Shown piece by piece: positions 25,871 through 34,570 of a stretch of DNA of 64,000 nucleotides. Position 1 is the first letter of the stretch; every line of letters begins with the position of its first letter. The position numbers and the translations under genes are program-made. The stretch lies in the NCBI RefSeq assembly GCF_020215665.1, contig NZ_CP084061.1:3766501-3830500 (forward strand), read 5' to 3'. The stretch comes from Blautia parvula. Its GTDB lineage: Bacteria; Bacillota; Clostridia; Lachnospirales; Lachnospiraceae. Under the pieces are notes generated by a model that had not been told where the DNA came from, made no database searches, and saw only the letters and a list, made by a program, of their open reading frames with translations.

Positions 25871-26908
25871 CTAAATTGGCTGGACCGACACCTTTACCTT
25901 GCGGCTTTCCGATGCTTTTAGAACATCAGTATAAATTGCCGGGTATTTTTCCTTCAAGGCTTTGGAATCGGGCCTGCGGGTTGTTTTTGTCACGAAATCA
26001 ATCAAAAGCTTATCGCTGGTCGTTTCCAAGACGCCATGCTCATGCTCCTTCATGACTTCGGCAATTCGCACACTATGTGCTTCAATCTCCTTTTCATATG
26101 TTTTGATTTCTCTGTTGCATTCAGAGATCTTCCCTTGAAGCATTGCGATTCTGCGCAAGGGCGATTCATACTTGCGGGAAAACTCTATTGTTGGAAGTCC
26201 CGCCTGACTTGCACCATAAATCCTTGCCAGTGACTCCAAAGCAAGCTTTGGTGCAACATCCGCCATTGTCGGGGGTTTATCATTCTCAAGGCTCCAGATC
26301 CATTCGTCCAGGCGTTCAAAAATCATATCCTCCTTCGCCTTATCACGAATAATCTCAGGCATTGCCAGATCATTGTCCGGATTATTTCCCCAAACGGCAG
26401 AAAAAGCGCCAATGTTCACATCCGCTACCGCAAGATAAAACCTCAGCTGCATTTCATAGTAGAGCGGAATCGCTCCATCTGCCCACTCATCCGCTTTGTG
26501 ATAAGTACAGCTTTTACACTCCAAAATTCCCGGTTCGTTATCGGACGCCCGTGTAAAGCGCCGGTCGAAATTGGCAAGAGCATAAGAATGATCTGCGTGC
26601 TGATATAGATTCGTGTCTTCCATAACGGTGTTGCCTGTCTTTGCACCATACCAATAGGCAGCAATCGGCTCCAAAAGATGACCCATCTGCAATTGATTGG
26701 CATTGGCTTTTTTTGCAGGCTTCATTTGCCCTTTTTTGATTTTCCACAGCTCCAGCGGAGTCGTCCATGGTGATACACCAAAAATAGCTGCAACATCGCT
26801 ACCGCCCACTGTATAGGGAATATCCCCTTTGGGGCCGTGCATACGGCATTCCAGCCATCTGTCATTCGTCATACCTGCGGTATCACAAAGAATAATTGGT
26901 TTTGCCAT
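25871..26908 (-). CDS. YqaJ-family recombination exonuclease
   Basis: 345 residues with a PD-(D/E)XK nuclease core: GGSDVAAIFGVSPWTTPLEL (residues 31-50), GHLLEPIAAYWY, ILECKSCTYHKADEW (the E-x-K pair), and YYEMQLRFYLAV. This is the YqaJ/lambda-exonuclease family that resects DNA ends for single-strand annealing. The C-terminal ~110 residues are coiled-coil-like (MLQGKISECNREIKTYEKEI). It pairs logically with the Rad52-like protein at 21826. Its ATG overlaps the stop of the DUF932 gene. Confidence 0.88.
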   Translation of the reverse strand: MAKPIILCDTAGMTNDRWLECRMHGPKGDIPYTVGGSDVAAIFGVSPWTTPLELWKIKKGQMKPAKKANANQLQMGHLLEPIAAYWYGAKTGNTVMEDTNLYQHADHSYALANFDRRFTRASDNEPGILECKSCTYHKADEWADGAIPLYYEMQLRFYLAVADVNIGAFSAVWGNNPDNDLAMPEIIRDKAKEDMIFERLDEWIWSLENDKPPTMADVAPKLALESLARIYGASQAGLPTIEFSRKYESPLRRIAMLQGKISECNREIKTYEKEIEAHSVRIAEVMKEHEHGVLETTSDKLLIDFVTKTTRRPDSKALKEKYPAIYTDVLKASESRKVKVSVQPI

Positions 26909-28050
26909 CAGTAACTCACCGCCTTTGCAAGGTCATAATCACTCCACCTGAATGAAAGCGCACGAGCCATATTTTCTTCTATGACCAACATCTTACTTTC
27001 CGGCGTATTCTCAGTCCTCAAAATAAACGGGATCTCCTGCATGGCAAGAAATACGTCATGGGCTGTCGCCGGACCGCCTCCGTATGCCATCTCGTACATG
27101 GCGATAGCTTCGACTGCAGCCTTTTTGGGCAGACTCAGTTTTTTACATACCCTGGTCATTGCGTTTACCGGATAATCCAAATGGATCTCCAGCAGTTTCT
27201 GCAGTTTGGCAATGCTATCCCCAAATTGGGCAAACAGCTGATCCAACGCCGTATCAAAGTCGGAAACCTTGGACTGATGCCTGTGGTCAACTGCGATGCA
27301 GCCCCCGATATGGATAGAACATTTTCCACTCATCAGGAGAGCCGAAACCTTTGCCGAAGCCACTCCGGTATCCGAACTCATAAAACGGACTCCCGGCATC
27401 AGTTTGGAAGACATCGTCCCCTTCCCCAGTGAGGACAAAAGTTTCGCATATGTTCCAATCAAATCTTCTTTCTGATTCGGCATTGTCCATGACGCGCTTA
27501 CCATCGCATGGTCACAGTATCCAGACTCAAATACATTTCCGTTGAATTGTGCATCCAACTTTCCCTTCAATGTAGCGAGAAGTTCATCTACTGGCAGCAC
27601 CGAATAATCAACTGCATCGCCAGAATGAACTGCTGCTACCTTCTCATCACGAATCAGCAAAAGTGCATCTGCTGAATAAAGGCGCAGGCAGGCATTTAAT
27701 ACCTCCGCCAGCACTTCACGGCTCAGTTTTGGAAGCGCCGTGCCACCAATTTTTGCCCTGTCCAAAAGACTTTTGTAGGCTGTCATGCGCATAGGGAAGA
27801 GTTCTCCGTTAACACGCATTGCCAGACCGAGATTGTCCGCTGTGTCATCCACAGCGTCCTGTGTGGTTCCTGCCGCAAAAGCCGACAGATCAACACTCAG
27901 AGCAGAGCCTTTGCCCAACGGCTGAATCTCAAGGTCGCTGACCTTACTTTTGATCCAACGGCTGTTCATAGACTGTTCCTGGTGATAATCAAGCATTTTA
28001 CGATAGGAACTGAATGTGGTGTAAAAACCATCCTGACATTGTTTTTGCAT
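26908..28050 (-). CDS. DUF932-like phage/plasmid protein
   Basis: 380 residues. An N-terminal region with AGTTQDAVDDTADNLGLAM and GGTALPKLS is followed by an alpha/beta core (LLLIRDEKVAAVHSGDAVDY), a SSDTGVASAKVSALLMSG segment and a long helical C-terminus. This fits DUF932/DUF945 proteins of phages and plasmids, whose role is unknown but which usually lie with recombination genes, as here. It is first in an operon with YqaJ and DUF4406, behind a promoter and two leader hairpins (28102-28280). Family call is moderate. Confidence 0.5.
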   Translation of the reverse strand: MQKQCQDGFYTTFSSYRKMLDYHQEQSMNSRWIKSKVSDLEIQPLGKGSALSVDLSAFAAGTTQDAVDDTADNLGLAMRVNGELFPMRMTAYKSLLDRAKIGGTALPKLSREVLAEVLNACLRLYSADALLLIRDEKVAAVHSGDAVDYSVLPVDELLATLKGKLDAQFNGNVFESGYCDHAMVSASWTMPNQKEDLIGTYAKLLSSLGKGTMSSKLMPGVRFMSSDTGVASAKVSALLMSGKCSIHIGGCIAVDHRHQSKVSDFDTALDQLFAQFGDSIAKLQKLLEIHLDYPVNAMTRVCKKLSLPKKAAVEAIAMYEMAYGGGPATAHDVFLAMQEIPFILRTENTPESKMLVIEENMARALSFRWSDYDLAKAVSY

Positions 28051-28101
28051 ATTTCATGCTCCTTTCTTTTCTGACGGGATTGCCGCCTTGATATATAACA
28101 A

Positions 28102-28196
28102 AAGCCAGCAATCTCGAAAGACTGCTGGCTTATGCCCAAGATAAATTGGCCGGAAAACAAAAAAAGTGCCATCTGCATAATTGCAAATGACACTTT
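28102..28196 (-). terminator. Leader hairpins ahead of the DUF932 operon (attenuator)
   Basis: Two hairpins lie between the promoter (28252-28280) and the gene starting at 28050. The first in transcription order (28196-28163) ends in TTTTTTTG and is a good intrinsic terminator. The second (28131-28102, AAGCCAGCA/TGCTGGCTT) ends TTTTG. Transcripts from the promoter should stop here unless an antitermination event occurs. The first matches the leader at 41782-41819. Confidence 0.75.
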
Positions 28197-28251
28197 GATA
28201 AACTCTGTTAAACTGTGTTCGACCGTAGCCAAACTTGATACTGATATGGAT

Positions 28252-28280
28252 ATTATAACAGATTTGTTCGCCATAGTCAA
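28252..28280 (-). promoter_or_regulatory. Promoter of the DUF932-YqaJ operon
   Basis: Minus strand: -35 TTGACT (28275-28280), 17-base spacer, -10 TATAAT (28252-28257), followed by ATATCAG and TCAAG words also found at the same distance in the ssb promoter at 41873-41901. Confidence 0.8.
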
Positions 28281-28311
28281 TCCACTGGGAAAAGAGCACA
28301 TATGCTGTTTT

Positions 28312-29151
28312 TCAGAATGCCAGCAAGTTCGCTACTTCATCCACTGTGTCAAGGACTTGATGAAATTCAAGCTCCCCAATATACTTATTTTCGACAATAT
28401 ACTTATCCCACAAAAGATACATCTGCGGCTCTTCACGTATATCCTTGATAATCGCTTTCCAATCGCGGATATCCTCCACGGACTCTCTCTTTTGAGCGGT
28501 ATGTATGACTGCCATGCGTAAAATGTCCACATTGATTTCTTCTTTTCGACTCCGGAAAAGAGTATGTAAATCATAAAAGTCTCTTGCCCGGGTTGTTCCG
28601 ATATTTCTACGGATAATCGTTTCATATTTTTCAGCAAGAACCGTTTCCAAAGTATATGCCATTATAGAAACTGTTTTTTCATCGAAAATCAACGGGAAAT
28701 CATATTGTATCGCCGCCGGTGTTATAATGTCTCCGGTTGTGACATCAATTTTCATAGGACTGTCAATTTTTCCGTATTTTGCCCGCAAATGTACACGAAA
28801 ATTATTATAGGCATCCTCCTCTCGAATCGGTTCGATTTTTTCATATTCAAATGAAATGCCGTCGTTGACATCCGTTGAAATAATTTGCTTTACAGCTGCA
28901 ACGATTTCATCTTCTTCCATCTGAATACCACGCACCGTTGTGTCCATATCCATTGTAGTGCGTTCACCAATACCGATCATTGATGATATCAAAAGCCCGC
29001 CCTTCAAAATAAAATTGTTCCGAAAGGATGAGACTGCCAAACGCTCGATGATTCTTTCAAATAAAAACATCTGCAGTACCTCCTGTGCACGAAGATTTTT
29101 CTTCGCTGCCATGCTGCGAATGGCTCCTTTTAGTTGCTCCGGTGTCTTCAT
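28312..29151 (-). CDS. abiEii: AbiEii-type nucleotidyltransferase toxin
   Basis: 279 residues of the AbiEii/AbiGii family (DUF1814). FILKGGLLISSMIGIGERTTMDMD (the GG...S and D-x-D nucleotidyltransferase motif; DMDTTVRG near residue 68) is clear, and PMKIDVTTGDIITP and EKYETIIRRN follow. In type IV toxin-antitoxin systems this enzyme blocks growth by transferring nucleotides to tRNA. It overlaps the AbiEi antitoxin gene by one base. The pair may stabilise the element or block phages. Confidence 0.92.
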   Translation of the reverse strand: MKTPEQLKGAIRSMAAKKNLRAQEVLQMFLFERIIERLAVSSFRNNFILKGGLLISSMIGIGERTTMDMDTTVRGIQMEEDEIVAAVKQIISTDVNDGISFEYEKIEPIREEDAYNNFRVHLRAKYGKIDSPMKIDVTTGDIITPAAIQYDFPLIFDEKTVSIMAYTLETVLAEKYETIIRRNIGTTRARDFYDLHTLFRSRKEEINVDILRMAVIHTAQKRESVEDIRDWKAIIKDIREEPQMYLLWDKYIVENKYIGELEFHQVLDTVDEVANLLAF

Positions 29152-29753
29152 TATAAAACCTCCATATATGTTCTAATCCTATCTTCAATTCCAAATATCT
29201 TGCCATATTTCAGCAGTTTTCTGTTATTCGGATTTGTCTTGAAATAGTCCTTAATTGCCTGCGTAAAAAGCTGCAGCTCAATTTGATCCTTATCCCGAAT
29301 CACATCACAAATACAGCGCTCTCGGTCATAAAGCTTTACCATCCCGCCTTGAGGGGATTTTGTTTCTGTTATTCCAAGATCGTAAACTTCTGTCTGCACA
29401 TAATGACAACGCAAATTCGGATTATCGCGCCTTAATCTACTGATGTTCGTTCCGCGAGGCAGTGTTATATCCAAGATGTTCGGCGTCCTGTCCGACATCC
29501 CCCAAAAGAACAGTGCGGTGCCATATGAATATATTATCTTTGCGCTTTGCGCCTGAAGAAGCGCAAACTCGTCAGTAAATTCATCGGTCAAAGTATATAG
29601 CCCTTTCCGCACTGGATCTAATTTTCCCATATCAACATACTTCTTCAGCATCGGTCTGCTGATTCCAGCCGCTTCAATATCCGAAGTCTTAACAAACCCA
29701 TTGCTATTTTCGGCAATCGTTTGAATTTTAGCCCAAATCGTATCCGTGTCAAT
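29151..29753 (-). CDS. abiEi: AbiEi-type antitoxin; start codon unclear
   Basis: The first ATG (29651) gives 166 residues, but the same frame stays open upstream and encodes IQTIAENSNGFVKTSDIEAA, the winged-helix start expected for AbiEi. No ATG, GTG or TTG lies in that extension before an in-frame TAG. An ATT at 29753 sits three bases after AAGGAGG. So the full-length protein (~200 residues) needs an unusual start, or the start has been lost. The body (RKGLYTLTDEFTDEFALLQA, then YGTALFFWGMSDR) is typical AbiEi, which represses the operon and neutralises AbiEii. Confidence 0.75.
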   Translation of the reverse strand: MDTDTIWAKIQTIAENSNGFVKTSDIEAAGISRPMLKKYVDMGKLDPVRKGLYTLTDEFTDEFALLQAQSAKIIYSYGTALFFWGMSDRTPNILDITLPRGTNISRLRRDNPNLRCHYVQTEVYDLGITETKSPQGGMVKLYDRERCICDVIRDKDQIELQLFTQAIKDYFKTNPNNRKLLKYGKIFGIEDRIRTYMEVL

Positions 29754-29763
29754 ACACCTCCTT

Positions 29764-29826
29764 GACTTCTATTTACATTCGTGCTTCATATTATACACAG
29801 TTGAAGTGCAAATGTAAATAGAAGTC
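29764..29826 (-). promoter_or_regulatory. abiE promoter inside a ~25-bp inverted repeat
   Basis: Arms 29764-29788 and 29802-29826 are complementary over 25 bases with three mismatches. Between and within them, on the minus strand, lie -35 TTTACA, a 17-base spacer and -10 TATAAT (29790-29795). AbiEi antitoxins are known to bind paired inverted repeats in this position, so autorepression is likely. Confidence 0.75.
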
Positions 29827-29868
29827 TTGGAAATTAGTATGTCCTAAATGAAAACAATTATACAAAAA

Positions 29869-29892
29869 GGGATGCCGCCGAAACGACATCCC
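29869..29892 (-). terminator. Terminator after the 108-residue gene
   Basis: GGGATG...CATCCC stem with TTTTTG following on the minus strand, just after the stop at 29910. Confidence 0.7.
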
Positions 29893-29909
29893 TAAGAAAA
29901 AATCAGAAC

Positions 29910-30236
29910 CTACTCGTACTTCACTGTCTTAAACCTACCGATTGAGGTAAACAGTTCAATAAAAGTTTCGTTAATTTCCGCCATATAAAGATGCTCATAC
30001 AAGAACCTTATTACTTCAGGATTTAATATTTCCATGACAGTACGCTCTTGTTTATCAATAAGAAAATATTGTCTGGTCTCGCCATTGATAAAAAATTTTT
30101 GCTGGGTGCCACCCCATCGGTCTATCATATAATTGAATGAATTTATATCGGCATTCTTGCCCCAATCATATACCCAACATTCTTCACCATTTCTGATAAT
30201 TTTTCTGTACGTTTCCGGATTATAATAAGCAGACAT
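29910..30236 (-). CDS. Hypothetical protein, 108 aa
   Basis: A single-gene unit with AGGAGGAGAAAT before the ATG. The protein (MSAYYNPETYRKIIRNGEEC, then WVYDWGKNADINSFNYMIDR and GETRQYFLIDKQERTVMEIL) is soluble, rich in aromatic residues, and not one I recognise. It lies between the abiE promoter region and the methylase gene, with its own terminator. Confidence 0.55.
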   Translation of the reverse strand: MSAYYNPETYRKIIRNGEECWVYDWGKNADINSFNYMIDRWGGTQQKFFINGETRQYFLIDKQERTVMEILNPEVIRFLYEHLYMAEINETFIELFTSIGRFKTVKYE

Positions 30237-30315
30237 ATTTCTCCTCCTATCTACAAATATATTTGTATTATAGCAAAAAAACCATCCTTCTTCTACATAT
30301 AGTTAAAGCAACTGA

Positions 30316-30338
30316 GGGATGCCTACAAAAGACATCCC
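30316..30338 (-). terminator. Weak terminator after the methylase gene
   Basis: GGGATG (30316-30321) pairs with CATCCC (30333-30338), resembling the hairpin at 29869. No strong T-run follows. Confidence 0.4.
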
Positions 30339-30351
30339 CCAGACGCAGATA

Positions 30352-31284
30352 CTATGCTGCGCTTCTGTTCAAAGACCACATTCCCCTGCCATCATGAAAG
30401 AAGTATGTAGGATTGATCTGAAGCGTTTGGCGGATTTTTTCTTTCCACCACTTATTTGCCTGTGCTTTTCTGTGCGGCTCTATTTTCTCATAGAGAAACG
30501 TGAGCGTCACCGGCTCGCTGCACTGTTCTAAAACGGCAGCAACCACATCACGCCATGTCGCTCCCGGCATATCCCGGATATCGACCTCCGCTTTCTTTGC
30601 CATAATAATCGGAACCAGAAGCGGTGAATCCTTTCGGACAATCATCACATATTCATGCAGAATCGGAATGAATTTTCCGCTATACTGGATCTTGTCTGAA
30701 AAGCAGTTATGCTGGGCCTTGATAATGATATTCTCCAAGGAACCCGGCTTGATGATTTCAGAAAGCATACTGTAAAGCACACCTTTTTTCTTAATGTCTC
30801 CCATCAAAACCGCCATCCTGCCTCCTTTTTCAAGGGCGGAAAACTGCTTCATCATGGCATAATTCATTTTATCAACAAAGCTTTCCCAGTCCGGTATGCG
30901 CGACAGATCATACTGTCTCGGGTCATAACCGTAGTTCTTTTGGACATCAGAAGCTTTATACATGACATCCGAAAACGTGACGATATCCCAATATGGAGGA
31001 TGCCAGAAGATGAACTCCGGACGCTCCGGGATTTCACAGTTCATGATATCAAATCCGCTGTGCAGATCATACAGATGACTGCCAATGCCCAATTTGTCCG
31101 CCGCTGCTTTGGTCGTCCCGCTGCCACACATGTAGTCACAGATTTCTCCCGGGCGAAAGAACCCTAAAAGATCCTCAATCAGTCTGGGAGAGCAGTTCCC
31201 CCGATAACGGTTATTGCCGCCTTCGCCACGCTCCGGATAGGAGACAATGCTGGTCAACGGCCTTGATTCGCTTTTATAAGGCAT
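30352..31284 (-). CDS. DNA methyltransferase-like protein with HPPY motif
   Basis: 310 residues. The order is a motif X-like RYRGNCSPRLIEDLL, the AdoMet motif I DYMCGSGTT (near 50-58), and the catalytic motif IV IFWHPPYWD (near 92-100), as in N6-adenine or N4-cytosine methylases. The first motif IV residue is His instead of Asp, Asn or Ser, which is unusual. The last 80 residues look like a winged helix (LTFLYEKIEPHRKAQANKWW). No restriction partner is nearby, so it may protect or mark the element. Confidence 0.75.
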   Translation of the reverse strand: MPYKSESRPLTSIVSYPERGEGGNNRYRGNCSPRLIEDLLGFFRPGEICDYMCGSGTTKAAADKLGIGSHLYDLHSGFDIMNCEIPERPEFIFWHPPYWDIVTFSDVMYKASDVQKNYGYDPRQYDLSRIPDWESFVDKMNYAMMKQFSALEKGGRMAVLMGDIKKKGVLYSMLSEIIKPGSLENIIIKAQHNCFSDKIQYSGKFIPILHEYVMIVRKDSPLLVPIIMAKKAEVDIRDMPGATWRDVVAAVLEQCSEPVTLTFLYEKIEPHRKAQANKWWKEKIRQTLQINPTYFFHDGRGMWSLNRSAA

Positions 31285-31299
31285 AATGCCACCTCCTCT

Positions 31300-31686
31300 C
31301 TAACACTGAAGCATTTCTGCTTCCGCTCGTGCAATTTCTAACTCTACCACAGTTCGATCCGCAGACCAGACTTTCATGTGCTGTCTAATAAAAGATTCTA
31401 CATCTTCCATCAAGACCCTGTTATAGGCTTTGGTCAACTTTTGATCCAGTTCAGAAGCAGTACATGGATGTCTGTTAAGAGTCTTAATAGCCTTTTGGAA
31501 TCGTTCCATTTCATTTGTGGCAAACGTATGCTCTGCATGACGGTAATTCCAGTCATAGAGCATATAGCAAGCCAGCCATCTCCGCTTTAAAACTGCAGAT
31601 ATTTTATCTTTCGTGATACTGAGATTTTCCAGGACAATACTCATTTGCCCTGCTTTCGCATTTGTTTGGTTATGCAACACTTTCAT
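31300..31686 (-). CDS. Hypothetical helical protein
   Basis: About 128 residues, all-helical, with LKRRWLACYMLYDWNYRHAE in the middle and a Glu-rich end. Start is uncertain: ATG at 31710 overlaps the upstream gene, ATG at 31686 follows GAGGAGG by two bases, and a GTG at 31680 is well spaced. It lies 15 bases before the methylase gene in the same operon. Family unknown. Confidence 0.5.
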   Translation of the reverse strand: MKVLHNQTNAKAGQMSIVLENLSITKDKISAVLKRRWLACYMLYDWNYRHAEHTFATNEMERFQKAIKTLNRHPCTASELDQKLTKAYNRVLMEDVESFIRQHMKVWSADRTVVELEIARAEAEMLQC

Positions 31687-31693
31687 CGCCTCC

Positions 31694-32029
31694 TCACAGC
31701 ACCTCATCATGCCAGCTATTTTTTGCCTTATGAAACAACTCCAGGAGCTGGCTCACAGTCATGTCAATATTGGAAACATTTTCTGTAACCTCAAACCCAT
31801 CCGCACTTAATTCAAACCAGCAATGGTCCGCTTCCTCGTCAAACCTGTCAAAACGTTTTTCAGGAAGCCCCACCTGCCGGGGAATAAAATATTCCCCACA
31901 GTCCAGACAGGAGATGATTTCTGCAATCTGCGCTTCGGTTATCACGCCCATTATCACGCAGGAATTTTGCATTTTATAGTTGTCAGCATCCCTGTAAAGA
32001 TAGCTGATTCTTGTATTTATGGTTCCCAT
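31694..32029 (-). CDS. Hypothetical protein (mobile-element type)
   Basis: 111 residues from ATG at 32029 (GGAGGCAAAGCC). INTRISYLYRDADNYKMQNS then CLDCGEYFIPRQVGLPEKRF and CWFELSADGF suggest a small alpha/beta protein of a kind common on Firmicute elements, with no known role. It overlaps the 3' end of the upstream gene by 13 bases. Confidence 0.6.
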   Translation of the reverse strand: MGTINTRISYLYRDADNYKMQNSCVIMGVITEAQIAEIISCLDCGEYFIPRQVGLPEKRFDRFDEEADHCWFELSADGFEVTENVSNIDMTVSQLLELFHKAKNSWHDEVL

Positions 32030-33000
32030 GGCTTTGCCTCCATTTCTGCATACAGACAGCATTCTTTACATGCCGCACTTCCATTTCCGACACACAGCGG
32101 GTATGGATTGTCCTGTTCCGGCGTATAACAGTCCGGATGCGCATTTTCTTTCAGATACTCATCCACAAACGCATGAGCCACCTCGGAAACCGTTTCCCAG
32201 TAAGCCTCCCAATAAGAATCATTTTTCCCCAATGCACTGTGAAGCCTTTCCGGAAAACGTGGATCCTGAACCATGCGGTTGTATTGCTCATCGGTCAGCT
32301 GATCCAGTTCATCCCAGTCTGACACCTGTGATACAAAATCCTCAAGCTGGCAGGATGCCTTGTAAATCCATCCCATTTCTCTGACAAACCGGTTGGAGAC
32401 ACAAAGCTGCTGGGATATGATTGCGATATGATAATGGTTTTCGCAGTATTCACCGTCAATGTAACATTCATAGAGGGAGTCTGCGGAATGTTCCACAAAC
32501 TTCTCCTTATCCGTCCATTGGGGAATACAACCGCTTTCCTGTTCTTCCTTCAGCTTCTGTACCAATAAGCGCTTTGCATCATTAAAATCTGTATAGACTT
32601 CTGAAGAGTTCCCCTGTTCGCCATCTACCGCCCAATCTTCCAAAAGAATATAAATTCTTGGATGCTGGCGGCACTCTTCCAGATCGTCAAGCGGCTCCAC
32701 CATAGATGGAGCCATGATGACAAAATCCAGAATGATGTCGTCAATGGTCTTTTTCTGGCTATACAGTTCAGAAAAAACCTCTTCCAGCTTTTTTACTTCA
32801 CAGGGCAATACAGGAACCTCAAAGGAGCAGTACAGATCCGGCGTTTCATTTTCCGTTTCCTTATCCTCCCCGACACGGATTTCCGTAATTGTCCCATACA
32901 GACCCTCATACTCGCTTTCCGGCGTTCCCACAATGGGAGCGCCGATTACATAGGTTGTGCCTTCGTATTCAAACTCAGCACCGATTCGATTGATAATCAT
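32017..33000 (-). CDS. Hypothetical protein with C-terminal cysteine cluster
   Basis: 327 residues from ATG at 33000 (AAGGAGGTATCAAG). The N-terminal ~110 residues form a beta-rich part (IGAEFEYEGTTYVIGAPIVG, ...YGTITEIRVG), the middle is acidic and helical, and the tail has CYTPEQDNPYPLC...CKECC...C, a probable metal-binding cluster. I do not recognise the family. It is part of a run of element genes reading toward the methylase. Confidence 0.6.
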   Translation of the reverse strand: MIINRIGAEFEYEGTTYVIGAPIVGTPESEYEGLYGTITEIRVGEDKETENETPDLYCSFEVPVLPCEVKKLEEVFSELYSQKKTIDDIILDFVIMAPSMVEPLDDLEECRQHPRIYILLEDWAVDGEQGNSSEVYTDFNDAKRLLVQKLKEEQESGCIPQWTDKEKFVEHSADSLYECYIDGEYCENHYHIAIISQQLCVSNRFVREMGWIYKASCQLEDFVSQVSDWDELDQLTDEQYNRMVQDPRFPERLHSALGKNDSYWEAYWETVSEVAHAFVDEYLKENAHPDCYTPEQDNPYPLCVGNGSAACKECCLYAEMEAKPWEP

Positions 33001-33014
33001 TCTTGATACCTCCT

Positions 33015-33272
33015 TCATTCTGATACTTTTATGGCAAACAGACAGCGTGGATCATAGCGCATTTCGATGGCTGCCTTTCTACAGGCTTCCTCCTCGTTTT
33101 CCGCTTTTATGACTGCGATAAATGGAGTCGGCTCCATATCGTGCCACCTTCTTTCGTTTTCTGTGCCGCACATGTCAACTTCTGCCAGTTCATCATCTGT
33201 CAAACCGACAATATCAAACATTTGTGAATCACGGACCCATGATGAATCCATGCAAACGACATACGTGTTCAT
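33015..33272 (-). CDS. Hypothetical protein, 85 aa
   Basis: A small acidic protein (MNTYVVCMDSSWVRDSQMFD, ending RYDPRCLFAIKVSE). AAGGAGGATTCAG precedes the start. The C-terminal EENEEEACRKAAIEM-type helix suggests a small alpha/beta fold. No function known to me; it lies within the run of element genes. Confidence 0.5.
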   Translation of the reverse strand: MNTYVVCMDSSWVRDSQMFDIVGLTDDELAEVDMCGTENERRWHDMEPTPFIAVIKAENEEEACRKAAIEMRYDPRCLFAIKVSE

Positions 33273-33283
33273 CTGAATCCTCC

Positions 33284-34408
33284 TTAAATGTGATAGTCTA
33301 CGGCAACCAATACTGTATCCTCACCCGTGCCATCAATGTAACCGTCAATGTAGCTGCGCCATTCTACCGGGACATAGCTGCCTGATTCTGAATCAAGCAC
33401 ACTGTCCTCTTTGCTAAACCACTGGTCTGCATCCACAATATCATGCGTGCCTATCGGGTACTTCCAGTTGCTTGGAATCCCATACTCCTCAAGGTATTCT
33501 TCCAATGTAGAGCCTTTTCGGTAGACGTATCTGCCCCAGCGTATAACTCCGTCCGGAACGATTTCTCCATAAAAGTCGGAATCGGTCTTTCCTGCCAGAA
33601 ACATTTGCTCAAGCTTATAAAAGCGCTCTTTTGCTTTCTGATTTCTCCAGCCCCGCATCTCTTCCCATGCGATATCTTTTTTTCTGGCGGCACAAACCCA
33701 CACATATCCATCCGGTGTTTCTTCTTTTCTATCTGAATTGCACCAGCTTCTTTCACCAATGGAATACTCCGTGCAGGTATCTTTTACCAGAAACATCTCC
33801 GGCCAGCGCCCGCCAATGGAATACCAGTCCCACATGGCGTTTGGATTATAGTAATATCCATAGCCCTGATGCTTTTCATCAAAAGAATAACCGCATCTTT
33901 CTTCTGCATATTCCTCAAAACTCCTATAGAGCTTTTTGCGGGGATACTTAGGCAGAGCCATCATTCGTTTTGCTTTCTTAGTACGCTTTTCATGATGAAG
34001 CGGTCCTGCATCCCTTTGAAACACCTTTCCGTCACGGACAACAAATCTGCCCCAGATCGGATAGCCGTACTGCTCCACAATTGTGCCTTGGGGAAGCTTT
34101 ATGCAGTCAACCACGCTCTCGTATTCTTCACGCAGTCTTTCTGTCCGGTTATCAAATTCCAGATATTCCGGATCCTCCAGCCACGCACAATAAGGATACA
34201 TCAGCTCAGAAACGCCGTCATTCACTGTACGGGAGAATGATGACTGAAGATTTTGGCATCTCACAATCGCAAGGTCCAGCATAAAATTCTTTGTTTCAAT
34301 TTGCTTCTGAATCTCTAATTCCTTCAGAGCCTCTGCTATTTGGTTGTCCAATTCCTTGTCTTCCTGTATCTGAGAGATTTCTAAAGCTGCTAATGTTAAA
34401 AAGTGCAT
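33284..34408 (-). CDS. Hypothetical protein with WDWYSIGGRWPEMF motif
   Basis: 374 residues. An N-terminal coiled-coil-like stretch (IQEDKELDNQIAEALKELEI) precedes a region with NPNAMWDWYSIGGRWPEMF (about 205-223), a motif seen in uncharacterised phage and plasmid proteins; the aromatic-rich core follows. I cannot assign a role. It is the first gene after the 34.4-34.6 kb gap, which separates it from the CbbX-like gene. Confidence 0.55.
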   Translation of the reverse strand: MHFLTLAALEISQIQEDKELDNQIAEALKELEIQKQIETKNFMLDLAIVRCQNLQSSFSRTVNDGVSELMYPYCAWLEDPEYLEFDNRTERLREEYESVVDCIKLPQGTIVEQYGYPIWGRFVVRDGKVFQRDAGPLHHEKRTKKAKRMMALPKYPRKKLYRSFEEYAEERCGYSFDEKHQGYGYYYNPNAMWDWYSIGGRWPEMFLVKDTCTEYSIGERSWCNSDRKEETPDGYVWVCAARKKDIAWEEMRGWRNQKAKERFYKLEQMFLAGKTDSDFYGEIVPDGVIRWGRYVYRKGSTLEEYLEEYGIPSNWKYPIGTHDIVDADQWFSKEDSVLDSESGSYVPVEWRSYIDGYIDGTGEDTVLVAVDYHI

Positions 34409-34484
34409 AATTCCCTTCCTTTCTGAATAACAGGCGGGCAGCTGTAGAAATCCAGCTGCCCGTCGTATTTTTATAATTTGATGT

Positions 34485-34540
34485 TGTTATACCCTCACAT
34501 GCTGCTTAATAGCAGCGGTCAGTTTTGTGGGCAGTTGGTT
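34485..34540. repeat. Duplicated 3' end of the VWA gene (56 bp)
   Basis: 34485-34540 matches 35772-35827, the last 17 codons plus stop of the VWA gene, at roughly 50 of 56 positions. Read on the minus strand it still encodes QLPTKLTAAIKQHVRV and a stop. It lies 31 bases after the CbbX-like gene, so that gene is flanked by direct copies. It reads as a remnant of a tandem duplication or of insertion of the CbbX gene. Confidence 0.75.
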
Positions 34541-34570
34541 CGGGCCTTGCATCCTCATGATGAGGGTATA

